This document shows positions 52,274 through 60,190 of a DNA stretch of 64,000 nt, in pieces. The DNA comes from Dehalobacterium formicoaceticum (lineage in GTDB: Bacteria > Bacillota > Dehalobacteriia > Dehalobacteriales > Dehalobacteriaceae), in assembly GCF_002224645.1 (NCBI RefSeq), contig NZ_CP022121.1:3130501-3194500 (forward strand), in the 5' to 3' direction. The position numbers and the translations under genes were made by a program. Each line of letters opens with the position of its first letter. Positions within the stretch are counted from its first letter, which is position 1. A model generated the notes under the pieces. The model saw only the letters and a program-made list of their open reading frames with translations, did no database searches and was not told the origin of the DNA.

Positions 52274-52297
52274 GGGCGGCTGATTGCCGCCCTTTAT
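52274..52297 (+). terminator. Terminator after the two small membrane protein genes
   Basis: GGGCGGC-TGATT-GCCGCCC stem followed by TTTAT. About 115 bases after the last stop codon. The remainder of the gap (52300-52503) has no gene. Confidence 0.75.
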
Positions 52298-52503
52298 AAT
52301 GATACGGAAATTATATTCATGCGATTCCACTCATGATTTCGTTTTTGTCAATCAAAGAAACCAATTAATGCCCAATACGCCTGCTTGCTACAAATCGGGC
52401 ATATGTCTACCGCTAAAAAATTTTCCGGAAACCCTTGCAAAATATTTTCTAAAAGGGTATAATAAATCTTGCTTGATTACACATCAACTCATCAACACCA
52501 TAT

Positions 52504-52585
52504 GCCGAAGTGATGGAATTGGCAGACGTGCTGGACTCAAAATCCAGTGCGTGAAAGCCCCTTTTCGACCGGTCGGCGGCTCTCA
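52504..52585 (+). pseudogene. tRNA-Leu (CAA) remnant lacking a proper 3' half
   Basis: The 5' half is perfect: GCCGAAG acceptor strand, D-arm and an anticodon stem CTGGA/TCCAG around CTCAAAA (anticodon CAA). After TCCAGTG the expected long variable arm, T-arm and CTTCGGC acceptor strand are missing, replaced by GTGAAAGCCCC and TTTTCGACCGGTC. The complete tRNA-Leu (CAA) lies 120 bases downstream. Confidence 0.7.
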
Positions 52586-52704
52586 AACCCGCATGGTTGC
52601 TGGGTTCTTGATAATTGAATAGTCTCTATGGTTTTTAATATCCCTCCACCATATCCCTCCAAATTCCAAAAGCGGATTATGGAGAGGGAAATTGAAATAA
52701 ACTT

Positions 52705-52790
52705 GCCGATGTGGCGGAATTGGCAGACGCACCGCACTCAAAATGCGGCGGATAACCTCCATGCCGGTTCGACTCCGGCCATCGGCACCA
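52705..52790 (+). tRNA. tRNA-Leu (CAA), CCA encoded
   Basis: 86 nt. Acceptor GCCGATG/CATCGGC, anticodon stem CCGCA/TGCGG around CTCAAAA (anticodon CAA), variable arm, T-arm CCGGTTCGACTCCGG and encoded CCA. Its 3' end borders the integrase gene of an integrative element, which probably used this tRNA as attachment site. Confidence 0.96.
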
Positions 52791-52797
52791 GAAACAA

Positions 52798-52845
52798 GCG
52801 CTCTTAAAGCCGCGATACAAGCGGATTTGAGGGCTTTTTTCTTTT
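52798..52845 (+). terminator. Terminator of tRNA-Leu
   Basis: GCTCTTAAAGCCGC pairs with GCGGATTTGAGGGC (two G-U pairs and one mismatch) and is followed by TTTTTTCTTTT. Eight bases from the tRNA 3' end. Confidence 0.75.
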
Positions 52846-52960
52846 CTGGCGACACCTTCTGTTTGCCGCCCGGCATACCGTCACATGAACCATTTTAGCG
52901 CATATTTGCAGTTCTCTCATCGCCCTATTTACCTGGCATTCCGCCCGCTTTGGAGGGATG

Positions 52961-54436
52961 TCAGGAGGGATATACGCCGATGATGGCGTTGGCCGAAGCG
53001 ACCTTGGAGCTGAAATCCAGGTGGGTGTAAATGTTCGAGGTGGTGGAAATATCGCTGTGTCCCAACCACTCCTGGATCTCCTTCAGGCTGACACCGTTGG
53101 CGTACAACAAACTGGCGCAGCTATGTCTTAGGTCATGAAAACGAATTTTTTTTAAGCCGTGATTTTTCAGCGTGAGCGCGAAATTCTGGGTGATATATCC
53201 AGGCTTGACCCGCTCTCCCAATTCGTTCACGTAGATGTAGTCAAGATACTCCCGGCAATAGTCTTTCCCGCATATTTGTTGATTGCGCTCCTGCTCTTCC
53301 TTCAGCCACCGGAGAAGCTTTTCAAAGGGCTCTACCAGCGGCAGGGTGCGGTGGCTGGACTTGGTTTTGGCGCGGTCCTTTTCCACGATGATGGCTTTTC
53401 CGTCCACCCTTACCTCGGTTACAGTGTGCTTGATAGTCAGCGTCTTTTTTCCAAAGTCAATCGCGTCCCATTTCAACCCGACGATTTCACTGCGGCGCAA
53501 GCCATAAAACGCGCCCAGGATAACGGCCAACTCTATCGGCTTGTTTTTCACGACGGCGAACAAGGCTTCCAGTTCCCCGGCATCGTAAATGCTACCCACG
53601 AATTTTGCGGTTTTGGGCCGCTCGATCCGGTCGGCGGGGTTAAAGGCGATCAGGCCCACCTTGTAAGCGTACTGCAACGCCTTGCGAATGTTGGCGTGGC
53701 GGTGGATCACCGTGCAGGCGCTTACGCCTTTCTCGTTCAGCTCGTACTGATAATAGTCCTGGATGTGCTTGGGCGTTACATCCTTCAGCGTAAGCTTGAA
53801 GTCCTTAAAATAAGGAATAATACAACTCTTGATGCACATAGCGTAAGAGGCGTAGGTGGTCATTTCCACATTGTGTTTGATCATCTCCAGCCATTCAAGC
53901 AGGAAGTCGGTAAACAGTATTCGCACTTCGCCGGAGATCGGGTTTACTTGGTCGGCCGGATTGTCCCGGATCAGCTCAAGCTCCACGGCATAGTCCAAGG
54001 CTTCCTTGATGACCTCGTGATATTGGAGCAGGGCGGTTTTTATAGCGTTTTTTTCTGTTCTCTCATACTGATAGTAGCCTTCGATGTCCCCCGGCTTTAT
54101 TTTCGCCACCGTCACGGCGGTATCCTTAAAATAAGGGATAACGAAGGTTTTGGCGTCGTATGCGTAGATGGCGTAGGTGTCGGCCTCTACTCTGTTGATA
54201 ACTTCCTGCAGCCATTTTTTCAGGAAGTCTGCAAACAAGGCGTTTTTATCACTCATTGCCGTGTCGGGATTAAACTCTTGCCTGGTTTTCCAAAGCAGCG
54301 TTTCGGCGCGTTTTTTATTCCCCTTGACGGTAAGTCCCGTGCTGACGGACTTGGTTTGGCGTTTTCCGTCCATATCCTTATAGGTGAGGATCATCTGGAA
54401 ATAGCCGTTTTTTTCTCGCAGGTGTCCTGTTACCAT
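52961..54436 (-). CDS. Tyrosine integrase with two tandem core-binding domains
   Basis: Protein of 491 residues, about 100 longer than usual. After an arm-type N-terminus (1-60) it has two copies of the SAM-like core-binding domain: about 67-163 (FADFLKKWLQEV, PYFKDTAVTVAKIKPGDIEG, YYQYERTEKN, NPAD) and about 174-270 (FTDFLLEWLEMI, PYFKDFKLTLKDVTPKHIQD, YYQYELNEKG, NPAD). The catalytic domain follows with R314 in YGLRRSEIVGLKW, HDLRHSCASLL, WLGHSDISTTSNIYTH with the nucleophile Tyr. All catalytic residues are present. The orientation toward the tRNA-Leu 3' end fits integration there. Confidence 0.93.
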   Translation of the reverse strand: MVTGHLREKNGYFQMILTYKDMDGKRQTKSVSTGLTVKGNKKRAETLLWKTRQEFNPDTAMSDKNALFADFLKKWLQEVINRVEADTYAIYAYDAKTFVIPYFKDTAVTVAKIKPGDIEGYYQYERTEKNAIKTALLQYHEVIKEALDYAVELELIRDNPADQVNPISGEVRILFTDFLLEWLEMIKHNVEMTTYASYAMCIKSCIIPYFKDFKLTLKDVTPKHIQDYYQYELNEKGVSACTVIHRHANIRKALQYAYKVGLIAFNPADRIERPKTAKFVGSIYDAGELEALFAVVKNKPIELAVILGAFYGLRRSEIVGLKWDAIDFGKKTLTIKHTVTEVRVDGKAIIVEKDRAKTKSSHRTLPLVEPFEKLLRWLKEEQERNQQICGKDYCREYLDYIYVNELGERVKPGYITQNFALTLKNHGLKKIRFHDLRHSCASLLYANGVSLKEIQEWLGHSDISTTSNIYTHLDFSSKVASANAIIGVYPS

Positions 54437-54539
54437 GAATTTTTGCCTCCTTTAAATCAGTAACAGTCCATATTCACCTACCATTGACGGCTTTAGTGTA
54501 GCAGGCTGCAAAATATCTTGCAAAGGTGCGAACGATGTT

Positions 54540-54761
54540 TTACGCATCGGATTCCTGCACGACCGCCAGGTATTCGAAAATATGAAGCTTGGGGATTTTA
54601 TACGTCCTGCCTATCTTAAAATGCTTGATCTGATTTTGCCGCAAAAGGCGGTATCCGGTTTTCGTGCTGATACCGCCAAGCATTTCACACATTTGCTCCA
54701 CACTGACCACGTCCGGGTATTCCCGAAAAATCAGCTTATATGCTTCATTGTTTTTCAGCAA
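54540..54761 (-). CDS. Xis-like excisionase with a MerR/HTH_17 fold
   Basis: Protein of 73 residues. DVVSVEQMCEMLGG, STKTGYRLLRQNQIKHFKIG and RTYKIPKLHIFEYL are the helix-turn-helix and wing of excisionase-family proteins. It lies just upstream of the integrase gene, as Xis does in Tn916-type elements, where it directs excision. Intact. Confidence 0.85.
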   Translation of the reverse strand: MLKNNEAYKLIFREYPDVVSVEQMCEMLGGISTKTGYRLLRQNQIKHFKIGRTYKIPKLHIFEYLAVVQESDA

Positions 54762-55351
54762 GGTATCAGCCCCTTTCTTTCAAAATAGAAATGCAGGCAA
54801 CAGGGGCGCGCCCATGATTGGGTATTCATACAGCTTGCACCAAGGTGCGCACCCCTGACCTGCATTTTCTGTTTCAGTTTTATCGTTATGGACTTATCCG
54901 GCGGACGGCGGCTGACCATCCTCATAGGAATTTCACCTCCCCCCATACTGACGGGCCATCCCCATTGCCTGCGACGGTTTTATCACGCTCGGACTGTGGC
55001 TGGACGGAAGTATCATTATCCCTCCGTATGTGTCACCTTAAATGCAACCGACATTTATTGATTGCACGGTATTGATCGCTCGCACCTTACCTTCATCCAA
55101 TCCATAACGGCATGGATACTTCGGTTGTGATCCGACTGATGCCGGACAGGTGGTCTTGGCGTACCTGCAATCTGGCTTCCCTTTTCAGGGCATACGGGGA
55201 ATGTGCCGGAAAGACACCTATTCACTTATCAAAGACCGCAAGGGGGAAGCTTTCTTGCCCTCTCGCCCTATACATTGAAAAAGCCTTGTAAAAATACAGG
55301 GCAAAAAACAAGGCTTACAGAATCTTTTTCTGCAAGCCTTATAGTTGTTTA
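54762..55351. other. 590-base gene-free stretch in the element
   Basis: GC-richer than its surroundings. Contains an inverted pair at TTGCACCAAGGTGCGCACCCC (54836-54856) and, near 55280-55345, two overlapping hairpins (GCCTTGT/ACAAGGC, CAGAATCTTTTTCTG). The latter may be a terminator for the minus-strand genes to the right. No protein family recognised, although a long open stretch around 55110-55240 might be a decayed gene. Confidence 0.4.
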
Positions 55352-55549
55352 TTAGTCAAACCGCTTTAGGTCAAAGTTGTGTACCGCCAATATGAATTCC
55401 AACGTCAAATGCTGCCTGCAATCCTCGTCCAGTTTCCCAAACAGGCAGGATCTTTTGATAATCAACGGCTCAAACTGTCGGATGAGGCTTTCCATCGCAC
55501 GATCGTTACCATTCTGGGCCGCTTCAATTAAATCCAGTATTTCCGGCAT
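55352..55549 (-). CDS. HTH_16-type small regulator of integrative elements
   Basis: About 65 residues. MPEILDLIEAAQNGNDRAMESLIRQFEPLIIKRS is a sigma-70 region-2-like helix-turn-helix typical of small Tn916-type element proteins. The internal ATG at 55549 is preferred, as GGAGGAAAGGG lies right before it; the upstream frame has no family resemblance. It ends DCRQHLTLEFILAVHNF. Probably read with the sigma-like gene just upstream. Confidence 0.75.
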   Translation of the reverse strand: MPEILDLIEAAQNGNDRAMESLIRQFEPLIIKRSCLFGKLDEDCRQHLTLEFILAVHNFDLKRFD

Positions 55550-55626
55550 GCCCTTTCCTCCTTTCCGTAAAAGTGGTAAGCTTTCACGGAAAGGGGGGGG
55601 CACGGATTAGAAAGAAGATGGCTGGT

Positions 55627-56034
55627 TCATATCTGAAACCGATTTCTCAGCTTCTTTAGAATCCGGTTTTTCCGCTCAGTGATGCTCTGTTGCGTCACAC
55701 CGAAAATGAGGGAAAGCTGATAGTCGGTTTTATTCTCGTAATATTTTATGTAGAGCAGTTGTTTGTCCTTTGAATTGAGGGTACTGATAACCGCAGAAAG
55801 GATTTCATTTTCGATGTATTCATCCAGCTTGTCCCCATCGAAAACAGAAATATTGATATCTATGTCTGCTTCGGCGCATAAGTTGCTTTCCTCCACTTCC
55901 TCCAAGGGAATAGTTCTGCTGAAATGCTTGTATTGGGCGCGGAAATATCCCTGTGACGAACGAGTTATGACAATTTTAATGTAGGCGCAAAACGCTTTTT
56001 CTACAGCCTTATAGGTTTCAGCACTCCTTTTCAT
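55627..56034 (-). CDS. Sigma-70-like regulator of integrative element
   Basis: Protein of 135 residues. The C-terminal half has a region-4-like helix-turn-helix: EILSAVISTLNSKDKQLLYI, KYYENKTDYQLSLIFG and TQQSITERKNRILKKL. It resembles the Orf7-type sigma-like proteins of Tn916 elements, which help to start transcription of transfer genes. Those genes are absent here. Intact frame. Confidence 0.85.
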   Translation of the reverse strand: MKRSAETYKAVEKAFCAYIKIVITRSSQGYFRAQYKHFSRTIPLEEVEESNLCAEADIDINISVFDGDKLDEYIENEILSAVISTLNSKDKQLLYIKYYENKTDYQLSLIFGVTQQSITERKNRILKKLRNRFQI

Positions 56035-56407
56035 AGAACTTCCTCTCCTCTCGCTCTATACATTAAAATGAGAAGGATGAAATACAGGGTTTTGGAAAAA
56101 TAATTTTTTAATGCTGTCTTTTTTCGATATTACGGCTTCCTTTTAATAACAAAAGCTGTTGTTTTTCCTTCGTATCCAGCAAAAAGCGACAATGAACAGG
56201 CGTAGGCTGCAAGGTTTTCCTTGCAGCCTACGCCTGTTCGACATAACACTCCATATCATGCAATTATTCGGTTATCTGGCATAAAAGCTAATTGTAGTCC
56301 TGCAAGGACACAGAATTTACCTCCAATTAATTAGCTACTTTATAATTCAACAGTGAGGTTTTTACACCAGCACATCCGAGAAACACGTCAAAGCTTGATC
56401 CACTTGG
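56035..56407. other. 373-base gap at the right side of the element
   Basis: Holds the perfect 21-base hairpin at 56194-56239 and otherwise no gene. Sequence after 56240 is AT-rich and unlike the element. The boundary of the element probably lies here. Confidence 0.45.
56194..56239. repeat. Perfect 21-bp inverted repeat with a TTTT loop
   Basis: GAACAGGCGTAGGCTGCAAG-G and its exact reverse complement flank four T bases. GC-rich, very stable, no T-run after either side, so it is not a classic terminator. It could be the element end or a stabilising RNA hairpin. Confidence 0.9.
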
Positions 56408-57432
56408 CTAAGAAGGTGGATTCATCACAATTTTTTCGACCTCATGCGTGCGTTGACGTAGCATCAGATCCATAACCGCTTCTTTGGTATCTTTTTTATT
56501 AAAGAGGACATTGTATGTTTCCTCGCAGATAGGCATCGCGACCTGATAAACATCCTTCATGCGATAAGCTGCCTGGGTAGCCCTCACACCTTCCACAACC
56601 ATACCCATCCGCTCCAGGACTACATCCAGGGGAACCCCTTGTCCAATCTGGATACCGGCACGATGATTACGGCTGTGCATGCTGGTGCAAGTTACGATTA
56701 AGTCACCCACACCCGTCAGTCCTGCAAAGGTCAGCGGGTTCGCTCCGACCGCCACACCTAAACGGGCGATTTCCGCCAAACCCCTAGTGATCAGTGCCGC
56801 TTTTGAATTATCACCATAGCCCAGACCTTCCGTGATTCCGACAGCCAAGGCGATGATATTTTTCAAAGCTGCACCCAATTCGATTCCCACCAGGTCAGGG
56901 TTTGTATAGACCCGAAAAAGCGGAGACATAAAGAGATCTTGTACTTTTTCAGCTACTTGGCGAGTTTTAGCGCCCACCACTACAGCTGTGGGGACGCCAC
57001 GTCCGACTTCTTCGGCATGACTGGGTCCGGATAAGACAGAAATATGAGTGTTTTTACCGCTGAGTTCTTCTTCAATCACCTGAGACAAGCGCAGTAAGGT
57101 CTCCGTTTCAATCCCCTTGGCTACGTTGATAACGATACAGCCAGGCTCTAAAAAACCGGCAATTTTATGCGTTACTTCCCGTACGATATGAGAGGGCACA
57201 GCCAGTACAACATTTTTTGCTCCGGCAAGGGCTTTCTCCAGATCGTTGGACACTTCTACTTCCTGCGGCAAAATAACGCCGGGAAGGAAACGGGGATTCT
57301 GCCTACTTTCTGCTACCTCATTGATTCCATCCTCTACTCTTCCCCAGAGAGTTACTTTTTTTTGTTGGATGCCAATGAATATGATAAAGCCGTACCCCAA
57401 CTACCGGCCCCGACAATCGTTGTTTTTGTCAC
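56408..57432 (-). pseudogene. gpsA: Glycerol-3-phosphate dehydrogenase (NAD(P)+), split by an A7 frameshift
   Basis: Starting at GTG (57432-57430) with AGGAG eight bases upstream, the frame reads TKTTIVGAGSWGTALSYSLASN and then shifts at the A7 tract (57363-57357). The correct frame continues KKVTLWGRVEDGINEVA. Deleting one A would give an intact enzyme of normal length. The remainder is complete: AVPSHIVREVTHK, VINVAKGIE, LSGPSHAEEVGRGVPTA, the catalytic Lys in LGAALKNIIALAVG, and TCTSMHSRNH. GpsA makes sn-glycerol-3-phosphate for phospholipids and is usually single copy. So a homopolymer error or transcriptional slippage at A7 is more likely than a dead gene. Lies next to pgsA, which uses a product of the same pathway. 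Confidence 0.85.
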
Positions 57433-57572
57433 CAGAATCACTCCTCGCTTTGCGGCGCATGCCGGCCGTGTCACCTAGATAACATGGCCGCATCAAGCAT
57501 CTCTATGGCGATGTAATAGGCTCTGCTCAGACTAGATGGGTATGGATTATTCTACATAAAATATTAGGTAGG

Positions 57573-58214
57573 TTATAAATTTTCGCCTTTTCTTGTACAG
57601 TAGCTGTATATCAATAAACGCCCTATGTTCAGCTTTCCTTTTGCTTTAGTACTGAATATTGGGCTGTTTTTCATGCTTGAACTTTTTTGCTGAAGTAATG
57701 TTTGATTTTTTAGAATATATTCAATTCCTGAATACAAGGTCATGCCTACAGCAAGCCAAAGCAAATAATCTCCAATAGGTAAATCGGTAAAAATTGAAAA
57801 AGGCCAATTGCGCAACAAAATAACCGACAGGGCCAACATTTGCAGTACTGTTTTGATTTTCCCCGATCTTTCTGCAACAATGATTATTCCTTTCGTAGCC
57901 GCAATAGATCTTAAGCTGGTAACAACCAATTCTCGCGCCAGAATTACTATGGCAAGCCATCCCGCAATACTGCCTAGTTGCACTAAACAAATCAAAGCTG
58001 ATGTAATCAAAAGCTTATCAGCCAGGGGATCGATTATCTTGCCGAAATCCGTAATGAGATGGTACTTTCTTGCTAAATATCCATCCAGAGCATCTGTAAT
58101 AGAAGCTACAACAAAGAGGATTCCTGATATGTAATAGTACTCTTTTGTTAAAAAAATAATAAAAACTGGTATTAATATCACTCTTAATATTGTCAATTTG
58201 TTTGGTAAGTTCAT
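57573..58214 (-). CDS. pgsA: CDP-diacylglycerol--glycerol-3-phosphate 3-phosphatidyltransferase
   Basis: About 213 residues. It makes phosphatidylglycerol-phosphate. Start at the ATG at 58214 (MNLPNKLTILRVILIP), the usual N-terminus; the frame open to 58310 is not family-like. The CDP-alcohol motif is complete: DALDGYLARKYH, then DFGKIIDPLADK. Several membrane helices follow. The C-terminus is basic and some 20-30 residues longer than usual. The gene order gpsA-pgsA on the same strand groups phospholipid synthesis. Confidence 0.92.
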   Translation of the reverse strand: MNLPNKLTILRVILIPVFIIFLTKEYYYISGILFVVASITDALDGYLARKYHLITDFGKIIDPLADKLLITSALICLVQLGSIAGWLAIVILARELVVTSLRSIAATKGIIIVAERSGKIKTVLQMLALSVILLRNWPFSIFTDLPIGDYLLWLAVGMTLYSGIEYILKNQTLLQQKSSSMKNSPIFSTKAKGKLNIGRLLIYSYCTRKGENL

Positions 58215-58431
58215 GCTATCTTCCCTTGGGCGTATAGCCCCTCGTTCGTTTAAGAATGACTTTTGTACAAAATGAAACAGAAAAAAGGTACTTCGATCGT
58301 AAATAGGCAATCAGACCTCTTCTGCCTGTATGCGAGATAGTGTTTTTAACAGAAAGGCATAAAACTACGTTCCAAGCAATCAATCTTCCTAATTTTTCAT
58401 GGTTCTAAAGCACATCTATAAACGCAGTTTT

Positions 58432-59211
58432 CTAATTCCTGCTATCAGAGCCTAACAAAATGCTTTTAAGCTTTTGCCATGCATCATCGTAGTTGATGGA
58501 TCGCAAGCCTGGGAACGCCTTAATAATTCTTATACTCTGAAACCGACTTAGACTAATTAAAGCTTTAATACGTTCGTTATAAAATTCACTTTCTTCAAAT
58601 TTGTTCATAATAGACTCTTTAAGTTCTCCGGCCTGTTGTGCGTACTGCTTCAAAAATTGGTTTATTGCCAACTGCATCTTTTTCAGTCTGCTGTTCAGAA
58701 CCAGAAGATGACGCACAGTTATATACAAATCCAGTATGAGAAAAATAAAAATAACGATTGACAAAACAATCTGCCACCAGGCAGGTAGTTGGCCAATCAG
58801 ACCTCCGGCAAATGGATGAATATACTTGATAAGCAGCACCGCGAGAACACCAAAAACTACGGCCCCTATAAGACAGACACGTCCTTGGATATTGAACCGG
58901 TAATTAGAATAATCCCACCATTTCGCATCAAACAGCTTTTCAAGCAAAACCGCGGTAATATATTCAATCGTACAAGCTATAAGCATGCCGGCAAAAAACA
59001 GAATAATAAGATTGTCTGTTCTCATATCCAAAATAAATATGCAAGCTAACGCTCCAAAGCCATATACCGGACATAACGGGCCATTTAAAAATCCACGATT
59101 TACAAGGCTTCGTTCACTTATTGAGCAAATTGCGGATTCATAGGCCCATCCCAAAAAGCTGTATGCAATAAACCATAAAAAGGATTTTGATAAAATAAGC
59201 AATTGATTCAT
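58432..59211 (-). CDS. PF06541-type membrane protein (putative ABC transporter permease)
   Basis: Protein of 259 residues. The first 165 residues have four or five membrane helices with the family markers AYSFLGWAYESAICSI and FLNGPLCPVYGFGAL, and a KWWDYSNYRFNIQGRVCL segment. The last 90 residues are helical and charged. The family is annotated as a putative ABC permease, but transport is not proven. It is encoded just downstream of the DegV gene, on the same strand. Confidence 0.85.
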   Translation of the reverse strand: MNQLLILSKSFLWFIAYSFLGWAYESAICSISERSLVNRGFLNGPLCPVYGFGALACIFILDMRTDNLIILFFAGMLIACTIEYITAVLLEKLFDAKWWDYSNYRFNIQGRVCLIGAVVFGVLAVLLIKYIHPFAGGLIGQLPAWWQIVLSIVIFIFLILDLYITVRHLLVLNSRLKKMQLAINQFLKQYAQQAGELKESIMNKFEESEFYNERIKALISLSRFQSIRIIKAFPGLRSINYDDAWQKLKSILLGSDSRN

Positions 59212-59226
59212 CCTCTTTTATTCAGA

Positions 59227-60102
59227 CTATTTTTCACCGCCCAAGAAGCACAAAACCATCACATCAGGTCCGGTATGCGCTCCAATAATTGGTCCAACAT
59301 AGCTGACAGCTATATTCTTTAGTGCAAATCTTTGCTCAACCATAGATGCAAGGATACCTGCATCATCAATGCAGTCTCCATGGCCGATGAAGATCGTCTG
59401 TTTCTCCGGGCTAACACAGAATTTTTCCATATGGTCGGCAAGCTCTACTAGAGACTTACGGCGTCCTCGTACTTTCCCTCTCAGGATGAGATGACCATCT
59501 TTATCAACATGAAGAATTGGTTTCACTGAAAGCATGGTGCCGACGATAGCTGCTGAAGTACTTAATCTGCCGCCCCGTTTTAAGTAATTCAAGTCATTCA
59601 CCGTAAACCAATGACACAGGTGATCACGATTTTGCACTACCCAATCCTTCAGTTCGTCTATATCTAAACCTTCATGCTTTTTTAGCGCGGCGTGGTACAC
59701 AAGCATACCCTGTCCTACGCTGGCGCAACGTGAGTCAACGCAGTATATTTTTCGTTCAGGATACCTTTCCATCAACTCTTTTGCGGCTATTGCCGAGGAT
59801 TGATAAGTACCACTCAACCCTGAAGAAAGCGATATGTAGAGGATATCCAGACCGCGTTTTAATACAGGTTCAAAATAGCTCAGGTACTCCAAACTGTTAA
59901 CCAGCGATGTTTTGGCCATGATGCCGGAACGAAGCATCTGATAAAATCTGGAATATCCGAGCTCTCTGCCGTCAGGATAATGACGGTAGCTTTTACCGTC
60001 TATTTCAAAATACATAGGTAAAACAGAAATTCCATGGGTTTCAATCAACCCTGTTGGAAGGTCCGATGCGGTATCAGTGAAAATAATAAAATCATTTATC
60101 AT
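59227..60102 (-). CDS. DegV-family fatty-acid-binding protein
   Basis: Protein of 291 residues. IIFTDTASDLPTGLIETHGI, TSLVNSLEYLSYFEPVL, YISLSSGLSGTYQSSAIA and VDSRCASVGQGMLVY are DegV marks, and RGGRLSTSAAIVGTMLSVKPIL closes the fatty-acid pocket. In Gram-positives FakB proteins of this family give fatty acids to the kinase FakA for phosphorylation. No FakA is seen in the window. Together with the radical SAM protein at 60191, read in the same direction 88 bases upstream, it suggests lipid-related work. Confidence 0.93.
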   Translation of the reverse strand: MINDFIIFTDTASDLPTGLIETHGISVLPMYFEIDGKSYRHYPDGRELGYSRFYQMLRSGIMAKTSLVNSLEYLSYFEPVLKRGLDILYISLSSGLSGTYQSSAIAAKELMERYPERKIYCVDSRCASVGQGMLVYHAALKKHEGLDIDELKDWVVQNRDHLCHWFTVNDLNYLKRGGRLSTSAAIVGTMLSVKPILHVDKDGHLILRGKVRGRRKSLVELADHMEKFCVSPEKQTIFIGHGDCIDDAGILASMVEQRFALKNIAVSYVGPIIGAHTGPDVMVLCFLGGEK

Positions 60103-60190
60103 AGTAAGCCCCCTGCGCCACGGCAGCCGTTTTTATGGCAAGCGCACGCCAGAATAAGTTCCCGAGACTTGAGGAAAGCGTCGGTCTCTT

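Larger units (their letters stand above)
52791..56240. mobile_element. Stump of a tRNA-Leu-associated integrative element
   Basis: From the tRNA: integrase, Xis-like protein, a 590-base gene-free stretch, HTH_16-type protein and sigma-like protein, all on the minus strand, as at one end of Tn916-type elements. No relaxase, coupling ATPase or cargo is present, so it is a stump. A second copy of the tRNA 3' end was not found on the right; the perfect hairpin at 56194-56239 may mark that side. The exact right limit is a guess. Confidence 0.55.

Noticed and set aside
52284-52622. Plus-strand frame of 112 codons over the tRNA-Leu remnant
   Set aside because: It reads through a terminator and the tRNA-like sequence; composition is not protein-like.
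53159-54463. Long plus-strand open frame of 434 codons opposite the integrase gene
   Set aside because: It is the antisense shadow of the integrase, whose domains and catalytic residues are clear on the minus strand.
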